Assembly (NCBI GenBank): GCA_003445035.1
Contig: DLVV01000196.1
Location: 3,022 to 9,224, forward strand
Direction of reading: 5' to 3'
Source of the DNA: Planctomycetaceae bacterium
Lineage (GTDB): Bacteria > Planctomycetota > Planctomycetia > Planctomycetales > Planctomycetaceae
Length of the DNA stretch: 6,203 nt
Each line of letters opens with the position of its first letter. The stretch's first letter is position 1. Below the pieces are notes generated by a model. That model worked only from the letters and a program-made list of their open reading frames with translations. It was not told the origin of the DNA and ran no database searches. A program made the translations under genes and the position numbers. Of this stretch, positions 1-5,553 are shown in pieces.

Positions 1-879
1 ACCGCGACCGCCACGCTCACCGGAAAAATCGATTGGCCCACCGGCGACGGCCCTTTTCCTGCCGTGCTGATCATTTCGGGTTCCGGACCTAACGACCGTG
101 ACGGCAACCAACCCGGGCTGGAGTCCGACTACCTTAAGAAACTCGGGTCGGCCCTGGCCTCCAGTGGCATTGCCGTGCTGAGATTCGACAAGCGGGGCAG
201 TGGCGGCAGCCAGATCACGAGGTCGAAGGCCGAGGACCTCCGTTTTGAATCGATGGTCGACGACGCCCGGGGTTGGATCCGCCAGATGACAAAGAACAAG
301 AACATCTCCCGGATCGGGATCATCGGTCACAGCCAGGGCTCGCTGGTGGCACTGTTGACCGCGCAGAAAGTCAAGGTGTCTGCCGTGGTCTCGATCGCGG
401 GCGCCGGCCAGCCAATCGGCAAGGTGCTGGAACGCCAACTGGCCACGAACCTGGCCACGATGCCCAAGCTCAGGGACCAGGCCCTGGAGATTCTCCGCCA
501 GTTGACCAGCGGGAAAAAGGTCGACGAGGTTCCAGCGTCGCTGCTGGCGGTATTCCGCCCCACCGTCCAGCCGTTCCTCATGTCCTGGATGAAATACGAT
601 CCGACGGCGATCATCGCCAAGACCACCACCCCGACCTTGATCGTGCAGGGCACCCGAGATGCCCAGGTCACCGTCCGCGACGCGGAAGCCCTGAAAGCGG
701 CCCAGAAATCGGCCGCCCTGGTGTTGATCGAGGACATGAACCACGTCCTGCGTCACATCACCACCGACGCCGAACAATTGCCCAGCTATTCGAACGCCGA
801 ATTGCCGCTGGCCCCCGAACTCATCCCGGCCCTGTTCTCGTTCCTGGAACAGGAACTTGTTGTCGAACCATCAAAATGA
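1..879 (+). CDS. EstD-like alpha/beta hydrolase (5' truncated by window edge)
   Basis: The reading frame is open from base 1, so the gene begins left of the window; 292 residues are visible and the GTG at 64 is internal, not a start. Numbering from base 1, it shows the order of an alpha/beta hydrolase of the EstD / Hydrolase_4 type. An SGSGPNDRD motif lies at about 26-34, which is the first core strand and oxyanion region of this family. FDKRGSGGS lies at about 62-70. The nucleophile elbow GHSQGS has Ser111 (bases 331-333), the acid is probably Asp220 in GTRDAQV, and His248 lies in MNHVLRH. All three catalytic residues are present, so it is probably an active serine esterase, lipase-like enzyme or peptidase. 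The substrate is unknown. It ends 9 bp from the convergent minus-strand propeller gene, so it belongs to a different transcription unit. Any signal peptide would lie outside the window. Confidence 0.9.
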   Translation, partial: TATATLTGKIDWPTGDGPFPAVLIISGSGPNDRDGNQPGLESDYLKKLGSALASSGIAVLRFDKRGSGGSQITRSKAEDLRFESMVDDARGWIRQMTKNKNISRIGIIGHSQGSLVALLTAQKVKVSAVVSIAGAGQPIGKVLERQLATNLATMPKLRDQALEILRQLTSGKKVDEVPASLLAVFRPTVQPFLMSWMKYDPTAIIAKTTTPTLIVQGTRDAQVTVRDAEALKAAQKSAALVLIEDMNHVLRHITTDAEQLPSYSNAELPLAPELIPALFSFLEQELVVEPSK

Positions 880-892
880 CCAGGCCGGTCAT
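876..892. terminator. Hairpin between convergent stop codons, possible weak terminator
   Basis: ATGACC (876-881) and GGTCAT (887-892) form a perfect 6-bp inverted repeat around a 5-base loop. The stop codons of the two convergent genes (TGA at 877-879 on plus; TGA at 891-889 on minus) lie in the two arms. Read on the minus strand, the second arm runs into a short TTTT, which would suit a weak intrinsic terminator for the minus operon. On the plus strand no T-tract follows. The stem is short, so function is uncertain. Confidence 0.3.
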
Positions 893-2199
893 GGCGAAAA
901 GGGCACCGGTCGGCCGCCAGTGACTCTCAATCCCCTCGGAAGAGTCACCGTCGGTCGAAACGTGCCGTCACCTCGTCCACGCAGAATCGAGATAGAATTG
1001 TCGCGGTAGTTGGCCGAGACCAGGTCGAGATGGCCGTCGCGGTCAAGATCGGCGATGTCCAGTCCGTAGCTGCCCAGGCCACTCGGCAGGTCCACCCGCC
1101 GAGAAAACGTGCCGTCACCACGGTTGAGGAACACCGAGACGAAGGCTTCGGTCCAGTGGGTGATGGCCAGGTCGATGTCCTTGTCACCGTCCAGGTCTCC
1201 CAGGCCCAGGAAGGCACCGTTCTTGCCGGCCTCCATTTGCCGGTCCTTTTTGAAGGTGCCATCGCCCCGGCCGGCGAAGATCGAGATGGTCGACGTGCCG
1301 AGGTTGGCCGTCACCACGTCCAGGTGTCCGTCACCGTTGAAGTCGGCAATCCGGGCGTCGTTAACGGCATGTGACCGCTTGCCGGGAATTGGAGTCGCCG
1401 GCAGAACTTTCACGACCCACCGCCGCGTCGTCTCCTTCGTGACGGCCGAAAAACACTCCTTGCCCGGACTCAGGCAGAACGTCACGCGATCATCATGCTC
1501 GTTAGGGATCACCACGTCAGGAAACCCGTCCTCATCCAGGTCACCCGTGTCGATCGCGTAGGCCGAGCGTCCGGCAGGCAACACGATCGCCGTCCCGAAA
1601 CGCCCTCGCCCCAGCCCACGCCGGATGTGCAGTTCCCCCACGGTGAGATCGTGCTTGTAGCCCGAACCCCGGGCGGTGTAGAGCAGGTCCAGGCGGCCGT
1701 CCCGGTCAAGATCCTCAAACCGCACTCCCTTGGCCTCGCTTGGCACCTGGTATTCGACCAGCTTTCGGAATCGACCTCCTGCTTCTCCGAGCGCCACCAC
1801 CACGCGACCGGTCTTCACCGTCGACAGCCCTCCCACACCCACCACGATGTCCAGCCGCCGGTCGCCGTTGATGTCGGCCGCGTGCAGGTTGTGGACATGA
1901 GGTTCTGACCAGCAGGTCGAATCGGTCGACCTGTCACGTTCACGACCCGACAGGTCCGTCAACACACCGCCCGACCGGTCCGACACACCTCCACGGCCAT
2001 CACCGACGGCCAATTGCAACACGCCCAGGTTCCGGTAACCGGCCAGCACATCGGCATGCCCATCACCAGTGAAGTCTCGGACCAGGAGCTTGTACGGCCC
2101 ACCGACATACCCTTCCAACCGCGGACGTTCGACCACTGGTTCTTCGGCCGACAGCAGGCCAACGGTCAGCACCAGCATTGCCACGTGTGGCCGCCACAT
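889..2199 (-). CDS. Secreted FG-GAP/VCBS repeat beta-propeller protein
   Basis: This 436-residue exported protein is built from FG-GAP/VCBS repeats, the integrin-alpha-like beta-propeller family. I chose the ATG at 2199 because it overlaps the upstream stop as TGATG and gives a compact signal peptide (MWRPHVAMLVLTVGLLSAEE). A GTG at 2232 is in frame but would run 34 bases into the upstream gene. Seven calcium-loop motifs of the form D-x-(D/N/T)-x-D-x-x-x-D start at residues 42, 109, 163, 220, 286, 335 and 384, consistent with a seven-bladed propeller. GDGTF turns at 312, 361 and 410 fall at exact 49-residue spacing. Loops 109-117 and 335-343 lack the usual glycine after the third Asp. There is no catalytic domain. 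Members are usually extracellular binding or scaffold proteins, and the ligand here is unknown. It is the last gene of the minus operon and has no clear ribosome binding site, so it probably depends on coupling. Confidence 0.9.
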   Translation of the reverse strand: MWRPHVAMLVLTVGLLSAEEPVVERPRLEGYVGGPYKLLVRDFTGDGHADVLAGYRNLGVLQLAVGDGRGGVSDRSGGVLTDLSGRERDRSTDSTCWSEPHVHNLHAADINGDRRLDIVVGVGGLSTVKTGRVVVALGEAGGRFRKLVEYQVPSEAKGVRFEDLDRDGRLDLLYTARGSGYKHDLTVGELHIRRGLGRGRFGTAIVLPAGRSAYAIDTGDLDEDGFPDVVIPNEHDDRVTFCLSPGKECFSAVTKETTRRWVVKVLPATPIPGKRSHAVNDARIADFNGDGHLDVVTANLGTSTISIFAGRGDGTFKKDRQMEAGKNGAFLGLGDLDGDKDIDLAITHWTEAFVSVFLNRGDGTFSRRVDLPSGLGSYGLDIADLDRDGHLDLVSANYRDNSISILRGRGDGTFRPTVTLPRGLRVTGGRPVPFSP

Positions 2200-3161
2200 C
2201 ACGACTTGATCCGCCCGTCCCGTTCGACCCACTTGTAGGCCCGCTGGGAATTGAGAGAGAAGAACTGCTTGACGGCGGTTCGGCCACGGTCGCTGACGTA
2301 GTCCAGCACGATCTGCTGTTGCTGCCTGTAACTGGCCGCCCGCTCGGAGACCGGCCAGTCGCTGCCATAGATCACACGATCGTCACCGAACGCCTCCCAG
2401 ACCACGTCGAGGTACGGCTTGTAGAAAGCCACGTCGGTCGGCGCCTTGCCCCCGCTGCGGGAGGCCCCTTCGACCATCGCCGAGACCTTGCAGAAGACAT
2501 TCTTGTGCCCGGCCGCCGCACGAATGTTCGACACCCAGTCCTTCGGCGGAGCCGCTTTGGTGATGGCCACGTTGCCGATGTGATTCTGCAACAGACGCAG
2601 GCCGGGCATCCGGGCCGCCAGGCGACTGACCACCAGGGGCGTCACTGTCCCACCGTTGACATCCAACTCGAGATCGTGGTCCTGCAACACCTTGAACACA
2701 TCAAGCGAGTTCGTCTTCAGCCGACTCGCGATCAGTTTCTCACCGACCCGGATCCCACGGAACAGCCGGTTCCTGGCAAACCGCTTGACGTTCTTCACGT
2801 ACCCGGGCTGAGACGGGTCGAGGTGGCCGACGATGCCAAGGACAAACGGATCGTCCTTGGCAATATCCAGCAGCCACTGGTTGTCTTCCAGCCGGTTGCT
2901 GGCTTCGACAATCACCGTCCCGGTCACCTTCCGGGCGTGCGACAACGCCCGCAGGTGCCTGGGCAACACGGTCCGGAACAGCGACGACCCCTTGCGAGGC
3001 CAGGGAATCCCCTCGGGCCGGGTCGGGTCATAGAAGTGCGTGTGACAATCGATGACATCGAGTGCCGGTTTCCTGGACGCCTCGACAATCGTGGCCGAGC
3101 CCGCCACCGCCAGCCCCCCAGCGGTCGAGAGAAATCGGCGCCGCGACAGGTGTTGTGTCAT
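2199..3161 (-). CDS. Tat-exported amidohydrolase-2 family protein (COG3618-like)
   Basis: This 320-residue TIM-barrel hydrolase belongs to the amidohydrolase-2 family, closest in appearance to COG3618, which includes 2-pyrone-4,6-dicarboxylate lactonase and L-fucono-1,5-lactonase. A twin-arginine signal opens it (SRRRFLSTAGGLAVAGSA, residues 6-23), implying folded export. Visible motifs are DCHTHF (38-43, the strand-1 HxH), FRGIR (134-138), ELD (165-167), QNHIGN (192-197, the usual DH position), CKVSAM (224-229), and GSDWP (266-270) with the probable catalytic Asp268. Start choice: the ATG at 3161 overlaps the preceding stop as ATGA and has GGGAG 8 bases upstream (3174-3170). An in-frame ATG at 3176 has no such site. 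The next gene starts on its own stop codon (TGATG). Lactone hydrolysis is plausible, but the substrate cannot be read from the sequence; some homologues are annotated simply as amidohydrolase. Confidence 0.92.
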   Translation of the reverse strand: MTQHLSRRRFLSTAGGLAVAGSATIVEASRKPALDVIDCHTHFYDPTRPEGIPWPRKGSSLFRTVLPRHLRALSHARKVTGTVIVEASNRLEDNQWLLDIAKDDPFVLGIVGHLDPSQPGYVKNVKRFARNRLFRGIRVGEKLIASRLKTNSLDVFKVLQDHDLELDVNGGTVTPLVVSRLAARMPGLRLLQNHIGNVAITKAAPPKDWVSNIRAAAGHKNVFCKVSAMVEGASRSGGKAPTDVAFYKPYLDVVWEAFGDDRVIYGSDWPVSERAASYRQQQQIVLDYVSDRGRTAVKQFFSLNSQRAYKWVERDGRIKS

Positions 3162-4447
3162 TCCGAGAGCTCCCATCCCTTGCGATAGTCCTTGCGAAGG
3201 AGATCGTTGGCCGCCTTGTGGTTGGTGACCTTCATCTTCTTCGGGTCGTACTCGATGGTCTCACCGACCCGATACGCCACGTTGCCCAGCAGGACAATCT
3301 CGGTGAACGGTCCCGCGTAGCCGAAATGGCTTCCGGTGGGACTACCGGTCTTGGCCGCATTGATCCACTGCTGGTGGTGTCCGGGCGAATCGGGCAGGTA
3401 CGGCTTGGGCGGTTGAAAGTCCTTGAACTGTTCCTTGGGCAGCAACTGCGGCATCGCGCCGTGTGCGATAGCAATCCGGCCTTTCTCACCGATGAACAGC
3501 GACCCGTTCATCGGCAGTTCGCGGGCGACAGGCTCGGACGGCCTGGCCGTCCCCTCGTACCAGAACACGTCCACCGGCGGCCTCTTGCCCCGCTGGCCAA
3601 ACTCGAACTTTGTGATCATCCACGTCGGGCCACTCTGTGAATTCGGCCGTGGCCCCATCGACGACACGCGAACCTTGCCACCCAGTTTCAGGCCCCAGAA
3701 ACTGGGATCCATCAGGTGGATGGCCATGTCACCAATCGCGCCGCACCCGAAATCCCACCACCCCCGCCAACGAAACGGAACAAAGGCCGGGTGATACTCC
3801 CGCCTGGCCGCCGGTCCCAGCCACAGGTCCCATGAAAGGCTCGAGGGCGTCTTGGGACGATCGGTCGGAACGGCGACGCCCTGCGGCCAGAATCGGCCCG
3901 GGCGGTCGGTGATGATATGGGCCTCACGTACCGGCCCCACCGCGTCGGTTTCGAGCAGTTCCACCAGTCGCAGGTAACCAGGGTGTTCGTGGTTCTGTGT
4001 CCCCATCTGCGTGGCCACCTTCTGCTTGGCCGCTTCCCGAGCCAGCAAACGGGCCTCCTGAACCGTGTGTGTCAACGGTTTCTCGCAATAGACGTGCAAA
4101 CCTCGCCGCAGGGCACGCATCGACGCAACGGCATGGTGATGGTCTGGGGTGGCCACCACCACGGCGTCCAGGTCCTTGCGTTCCAGTAGCCTGCGGTAGT
4201 CGGCGTAAATCTCGGCCCGGGGATGCTTTTTCTTCGCCGCCGCCAGCCTCTGCGAATCCACATCACACAACGCGACGATGTTCTCTCCGGCGACGGCCGC
4301 CAGGTCGCTCGCCCCACGGCCGCCGACACCGATCGCTCCGATGTTCAATCGTTCATTGGCACCGAACACGGCCGCCGACACCAGCGTCGGAGCGGCCACC
4401 GCCCCGGCTCCCGTGGCCACCAGGAATTCGCGTCGTCGGATCGTCAT
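3158..4447 (-). CDS. Tat-exported Gfo/Idh/MocA family oxidoreductase
   Basis: This 429-residue NAD(P)-dependent oxidoreductase is of the glucose-fructose oxidoreductase / inositol dehydrogenase / MocA family. A Tat signal is at the N-terminus (RRREFL at 4-9, then a hydrophobic Ala-rich stretch to about 29). The Rossmann nucleotide loop is GAIGVGGRG (37-45), with CDVD (61-64) at the end of strand 2. ATPDHHH (99-105) and CEKPL (121-125) follow, with Lys123 as the conserved active-site lysine. GDMAIHLMD (239-247) carries His244 in the usual catalytic position. The C-terminal part (about 355-407) has the HHQQWI, YAGPFTEIVLLGNVA and MKVTN blocks seen in planctomycetal members. The ATG at 4447 is preferred over the adjacent GTG at 4450 because GGGAG (4459-4455) sits 7 bases ahead of it. 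It is first in a three-gene operon. An exported member must hold its cofactor tightly, as Zymomonas GFOR does. GH109-type NAD-dependent glycosidase activity is an alternative. Confidence 0.93.
   Translation of the reverse strand: MTIRRREFLVATGAGAVAAPTLVSAAVFGANERLNIGAIGVGGRGASDLAAVAGENIVALCDVDSQRLAAAKKKHPRAEIYADYRRLLERKDLDAVVVATPDHHHAVASMRALRRGLHVYCEKPLTHTVQEARLLAREAAKQKVATQMGTQNHEHPGYLRLVELLETDAVGPVREAHIITDRPGRFWPQGVAVPTDRPKTPSSLSWDLWLGPAARREYHPAFVPFRWRGWWDFGCGAIGDMAIHLMDPSFWGLKLGGKVRVSSMGPRPNSQSGPTWMITKFEFGQRGKRPPVDVFWYEGTARPSEPVARELPMNGSLFIGEKGRIAIAHGAMPQLLPKEQFKDFQPPKPYLPDSPGHHQQWINAAKTGSPTGSHFGYAGPFTEIVLLGNVAYRVGETIEYDPKKMKVTNHKAANDLLRKDYRKGWELSE
3170..3174 (-). promoter_or_regulatory. 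Ribosome binding site of the amidohydrolase, inside the Gfo/Idh gene
   Basis: GGGAG on the minus strand, 8 bases before the ATG at 3161, lies within the last codons of the upstream gene. It decides the start in favour of 3161 over the in-frame ATG at 3176. It repeats the core seen before the first gene of the operon. Confidence 0.6.
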
Positions 4448-4454
4448 CACCGCT

Positions 4455-4459
4455 CTCCC
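4455..4459 (-). promoter_or_regulatory. Ribosome binding site of the Gfo/Idh gene
   Basis: On the minus strand GGGAG occupies 4459-4455, followed by AGCGGTG and the ATG at 4447. The 7-base spacing favours the ATG over the GTG at 4450, which would have only 4 bases. The site lies one base after the leader hairpin at 4474-4461. Confidence 0.6.
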
Positions 4460-4460
4460 G

Positions 4461-4474
4461 CCGGGTTTTCCCGG
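4461..4474 (-). promoter_or_regulatory. Leader hairpin beside the Gfo/Idh ribosome binding site
   Basis: CCGGG (4461-4465), a four-base loop TTTT, and CCCGG (4470-4474) form a perfect 5-bp all-GC inverted repeat. In the minus-strand transcript this is CCGGG-AAAA-CCCGG, ending one base before the GGGAG ribosome binding site. It could affect ribosome access or transcript stability, but a short GC stem can arise by chance in GC-rich DNA. Confidence 0.35.
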
Positions 4475-4506
4475 TCCATCTCATCCACAGGTCGTTTCCG
4501 CTGCCG

Positions 4507-4536
4507 ATCATATCCCTGTGTGGGGCGGCCTCACAA
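4507..4536 (-). promoter_or_regulatory. Candidate sigma-70-type promoter of the minus operon
   Basis: On the minus strand, TTGTGA (4536-4531, 4 of 6 matches to the -35 consensus) is followed by an 18-base spacer and TATGAT (4512-4507, 5 of 6 matches to the -10 consensus). Transcription would start near 4500. That gives a leader of roughly 50 bases carrying the hairpin and ribosome binding site of the Gfo/Idh gene. Planctomycete promoters are not well defined, so this is a pattern match only. Confidence 0.35.
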
Positions 4537-4548
4537 CACGCCCGCCCC
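4522..4548. repeat. 7-bp inverted repeat in the divergent intergenic region
   Basis: GGGGCGG (4522-4528) and CCGCCCC (4542-4548) are perfect inverse complements separated by 13 bases. The repeat overlaps the -35 element and spacer of the candidate minus-strand promoter, so it could be an operator shared by the two divergent units. No regulator gene is present in the window, and pure G/C arms are easily formed by chance. Confidence 0.3.
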
Positions 4549-4557
4549 TTCGCTGGC

Positions 4558-4586
4558 TTGGCGTCATCGCCCCTCGCGACGATGAT
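4558..4586 (+). promoter_or_regulatory. Weak candidate promoter of the esterase/cytochrome pair
   Basis: TTGGCG (4558-4563) and GATGAT (4581-4586), 17 bases apart, each match 4 of 6 consensus positions. A start near 4593 would leave a short leader containing GGAG (4605-4608) ahead of GTG 4616. The match is marginal and is offered only as the best candidate in this stretch. Confidence 0.18.
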
Positions 4587-4604
4587 GGCCGGACATGTCT
4601 CGAT

Positions 4605-4608
4605 GGAG
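4605..4608 (+). promoter_or_regulatory. Ribosome binding site that favours the GTG start at 4616
   Basis: GGAG followed by the 7-base spacer CCAACCG leads directly to GTG at 4616-4618. The in-frame ATG at 4595, 21 bases earlier, has no comparable purine-rich site at a suitable distance. This supports the shorter form of the esterase. Confidence 0.5.
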
Positions 4609-4615
4609 CCAACCG

Positions 4616-5551
4616 GTGAATCGCACGCTTTTCGCTCTCCCGCTGCTCTCTGCCCTGCTCCTGGCCCCCGTGTCATCCTCCGCGGAAGTGAAAACCCTGC
4701 CACTGTGGCCGGGTGTCCCACCCGGTTCCGGCGGGATCACCGAAAAGGAAAAAGTTGTCGAGCGAGGCAACGGCAAGACGGTCATCGATCGCAGCATCCA
4801 TGATGTGCACCGTCCCACGCTGACGGTTCACCTTCCCGAGAAGCGATCCCGTCGCCCCCTGTCCGCCCTGGTCATCTGCCCCGGCGGAGGGCTGACCCGC
4901 GTGGTGATCGACAAGGAAGGCAACGACCTGGCCCGCCTGCTGGCACCGCACGGCGTCGTCGGCGTTGTGCTGAAATTCCGCACAGCCAAGACCACCACTC
5001 ACTTCTACGGCATGGAACCGATGGAAGCCGACGTGAAACGGGCCATCCGCACGGTCCGTGCCCGGGCCAACGACTGGAACATCGATCCCAAACGTGTCGG
5101 GGTGTTCGGATTCTCCGCCGGAGGAATTCTTGCTGCCGCAGCAGCCACCCGCTGCAAACGCGGAGACCCGGCCCGCCCCGACTTCTTTGCCGCGGCCTAC
5201 CCGCTGCTGACCATGAACACCAAGGTCGCCGGCCGGAAGTACCAGCAATTGCTGTTCGGGCCAAAACCCACCGCCGCACAGTTGAGGGACTACTCGAGCG
5301 ACCGCAACGTCAACGGCCACACGCCACCCAGCTTCCTGGCCCACGCCCGTGATGACCGGGCCGTGCTGGTGGCCAACACCGAATTGTTTGCTGCGGCCTG
5401 CCGTAAGACCGGGGTATCCTGCACCACGTTCATCCGCGATAAAGGAGGACACGGATACGGGGTCCGCGACTTCGGCAACCCGATCAACAAGTGGCGGTTT
5501 GCCTTCGTGGACTGGCTGATCCAACGCAAGCTGGCCACACCAGCTCCTTGA
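4616..5551 (+). CDS. Secreted alpha/beta hydrolase, acetyl-xylan-esterase-like
   Basis: This is a 311-residue secreted esterase of the alpha/beta hydrolase fold, resembling the BD-FAE / acetyl xylan esterase group. The GTG at 4616 is chosen for its GGAG at 7 bases; an in-frame ATG at 4595 would add seven residues. The signal peptide is clear: a short NR start, a hydrophobic core (TLFALPLLSALLLAPV) and probable cleavage after SSA at residue 23. CPGGG (88-92) takes the place of the HGGG oxyanion motif, as is common in this group. GFSAGG (165-170) carries nucleophile Ser167. HARDDRAV (243-250) supplies the acid (Asp246 or Asp247), and GGHGYG (277-282) gives His279. Cys262 and Cys269 could form a disulfide after export. 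The likely role is removing acetyl or similar esters from a carbohydrate, but the exact substrate is not evident. It is divergent from the Gfo/Idh operon and only 2 bp upstream of the cytochrome gene, so the two are probably co-transcribed. Confidence 0.9.
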   Translation: MNRTLFALPLLSALLLAPVSSSAEVKTLPLWPGVPPGSGGITEKEKVVERGNGKTVIDRSIHDVHRPTLTVHLPEKRSRRPLSALVICPGGGLTRVVIDKEGNDLARLLAPHGVVGVVLKFRTAKTTTHFYGMEPMEADVKRAIRTVRARANDWNIDPKRVGVFGFSAGGILAAAAATRCKRGDPARPDFFAAAYPLLTMNTKVAGRKYQQLLFGPKPTAAQLRDYSSDRNVNGHTPPSFLAHARDDRAVLVANTELFAAACRKTGVSCTTFIRDKGGHGYGVRDFGNPINKWRFAFVDWLIQRKLATPAP

Positions 5552-5553
5552 CC

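Noticed and set aside
273..923. A second plus-strand frame inside the left-hand hydrolase gene
   Set aside because: It is a +1 shadow frame. The overlapping frame has the conserved hydrolase motifs, while this one reads as Arg/Pro/Gly-rich noise.
2200..2232. Longer start (GTG at 2232) for the propeller gene
   Set aside because: It would overlap the amidohydrolase by 34 bases and bury the signal peptide behind 11 polar residues. The ATG at 2199 gives a tight TGATG junction and a normal signal peptide.
2178..3188. A 336-codon plus-strand open frame opposite the amidohydrolase
   Set aside because: It is antisense to a gene with clear Tat and active-site motifs. Its translation is Arg/Pro/His-rich with no recognisable domain, as expected from the complement of GC-rich coding DNA.
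4529..4550. Intrinsic terminator from the GGGGCGG/CCGCCCC repeat
   Set aside because: No T-tract follows on either strand, and the repeat lies upstream of both divergent genes where no transcript should end.
3997..4803. A 268-codon plus-strand frame crossing the divergent intergenic region
   Set aside because: It overlaps both the start of the Gfo/Idh gene (antisense) and the start of the esterase (out of frame), and its product is Pro/Arg/Ser-rich without domain features.
4673..5524. A 283-codon minus-strand open frame opposite the esterase
   Set aside because: The opposite strand carries a signal peptide and a complete catalytic triad. The antisense product is low-complexity Gly/Val/Arg-rich with no known motif.
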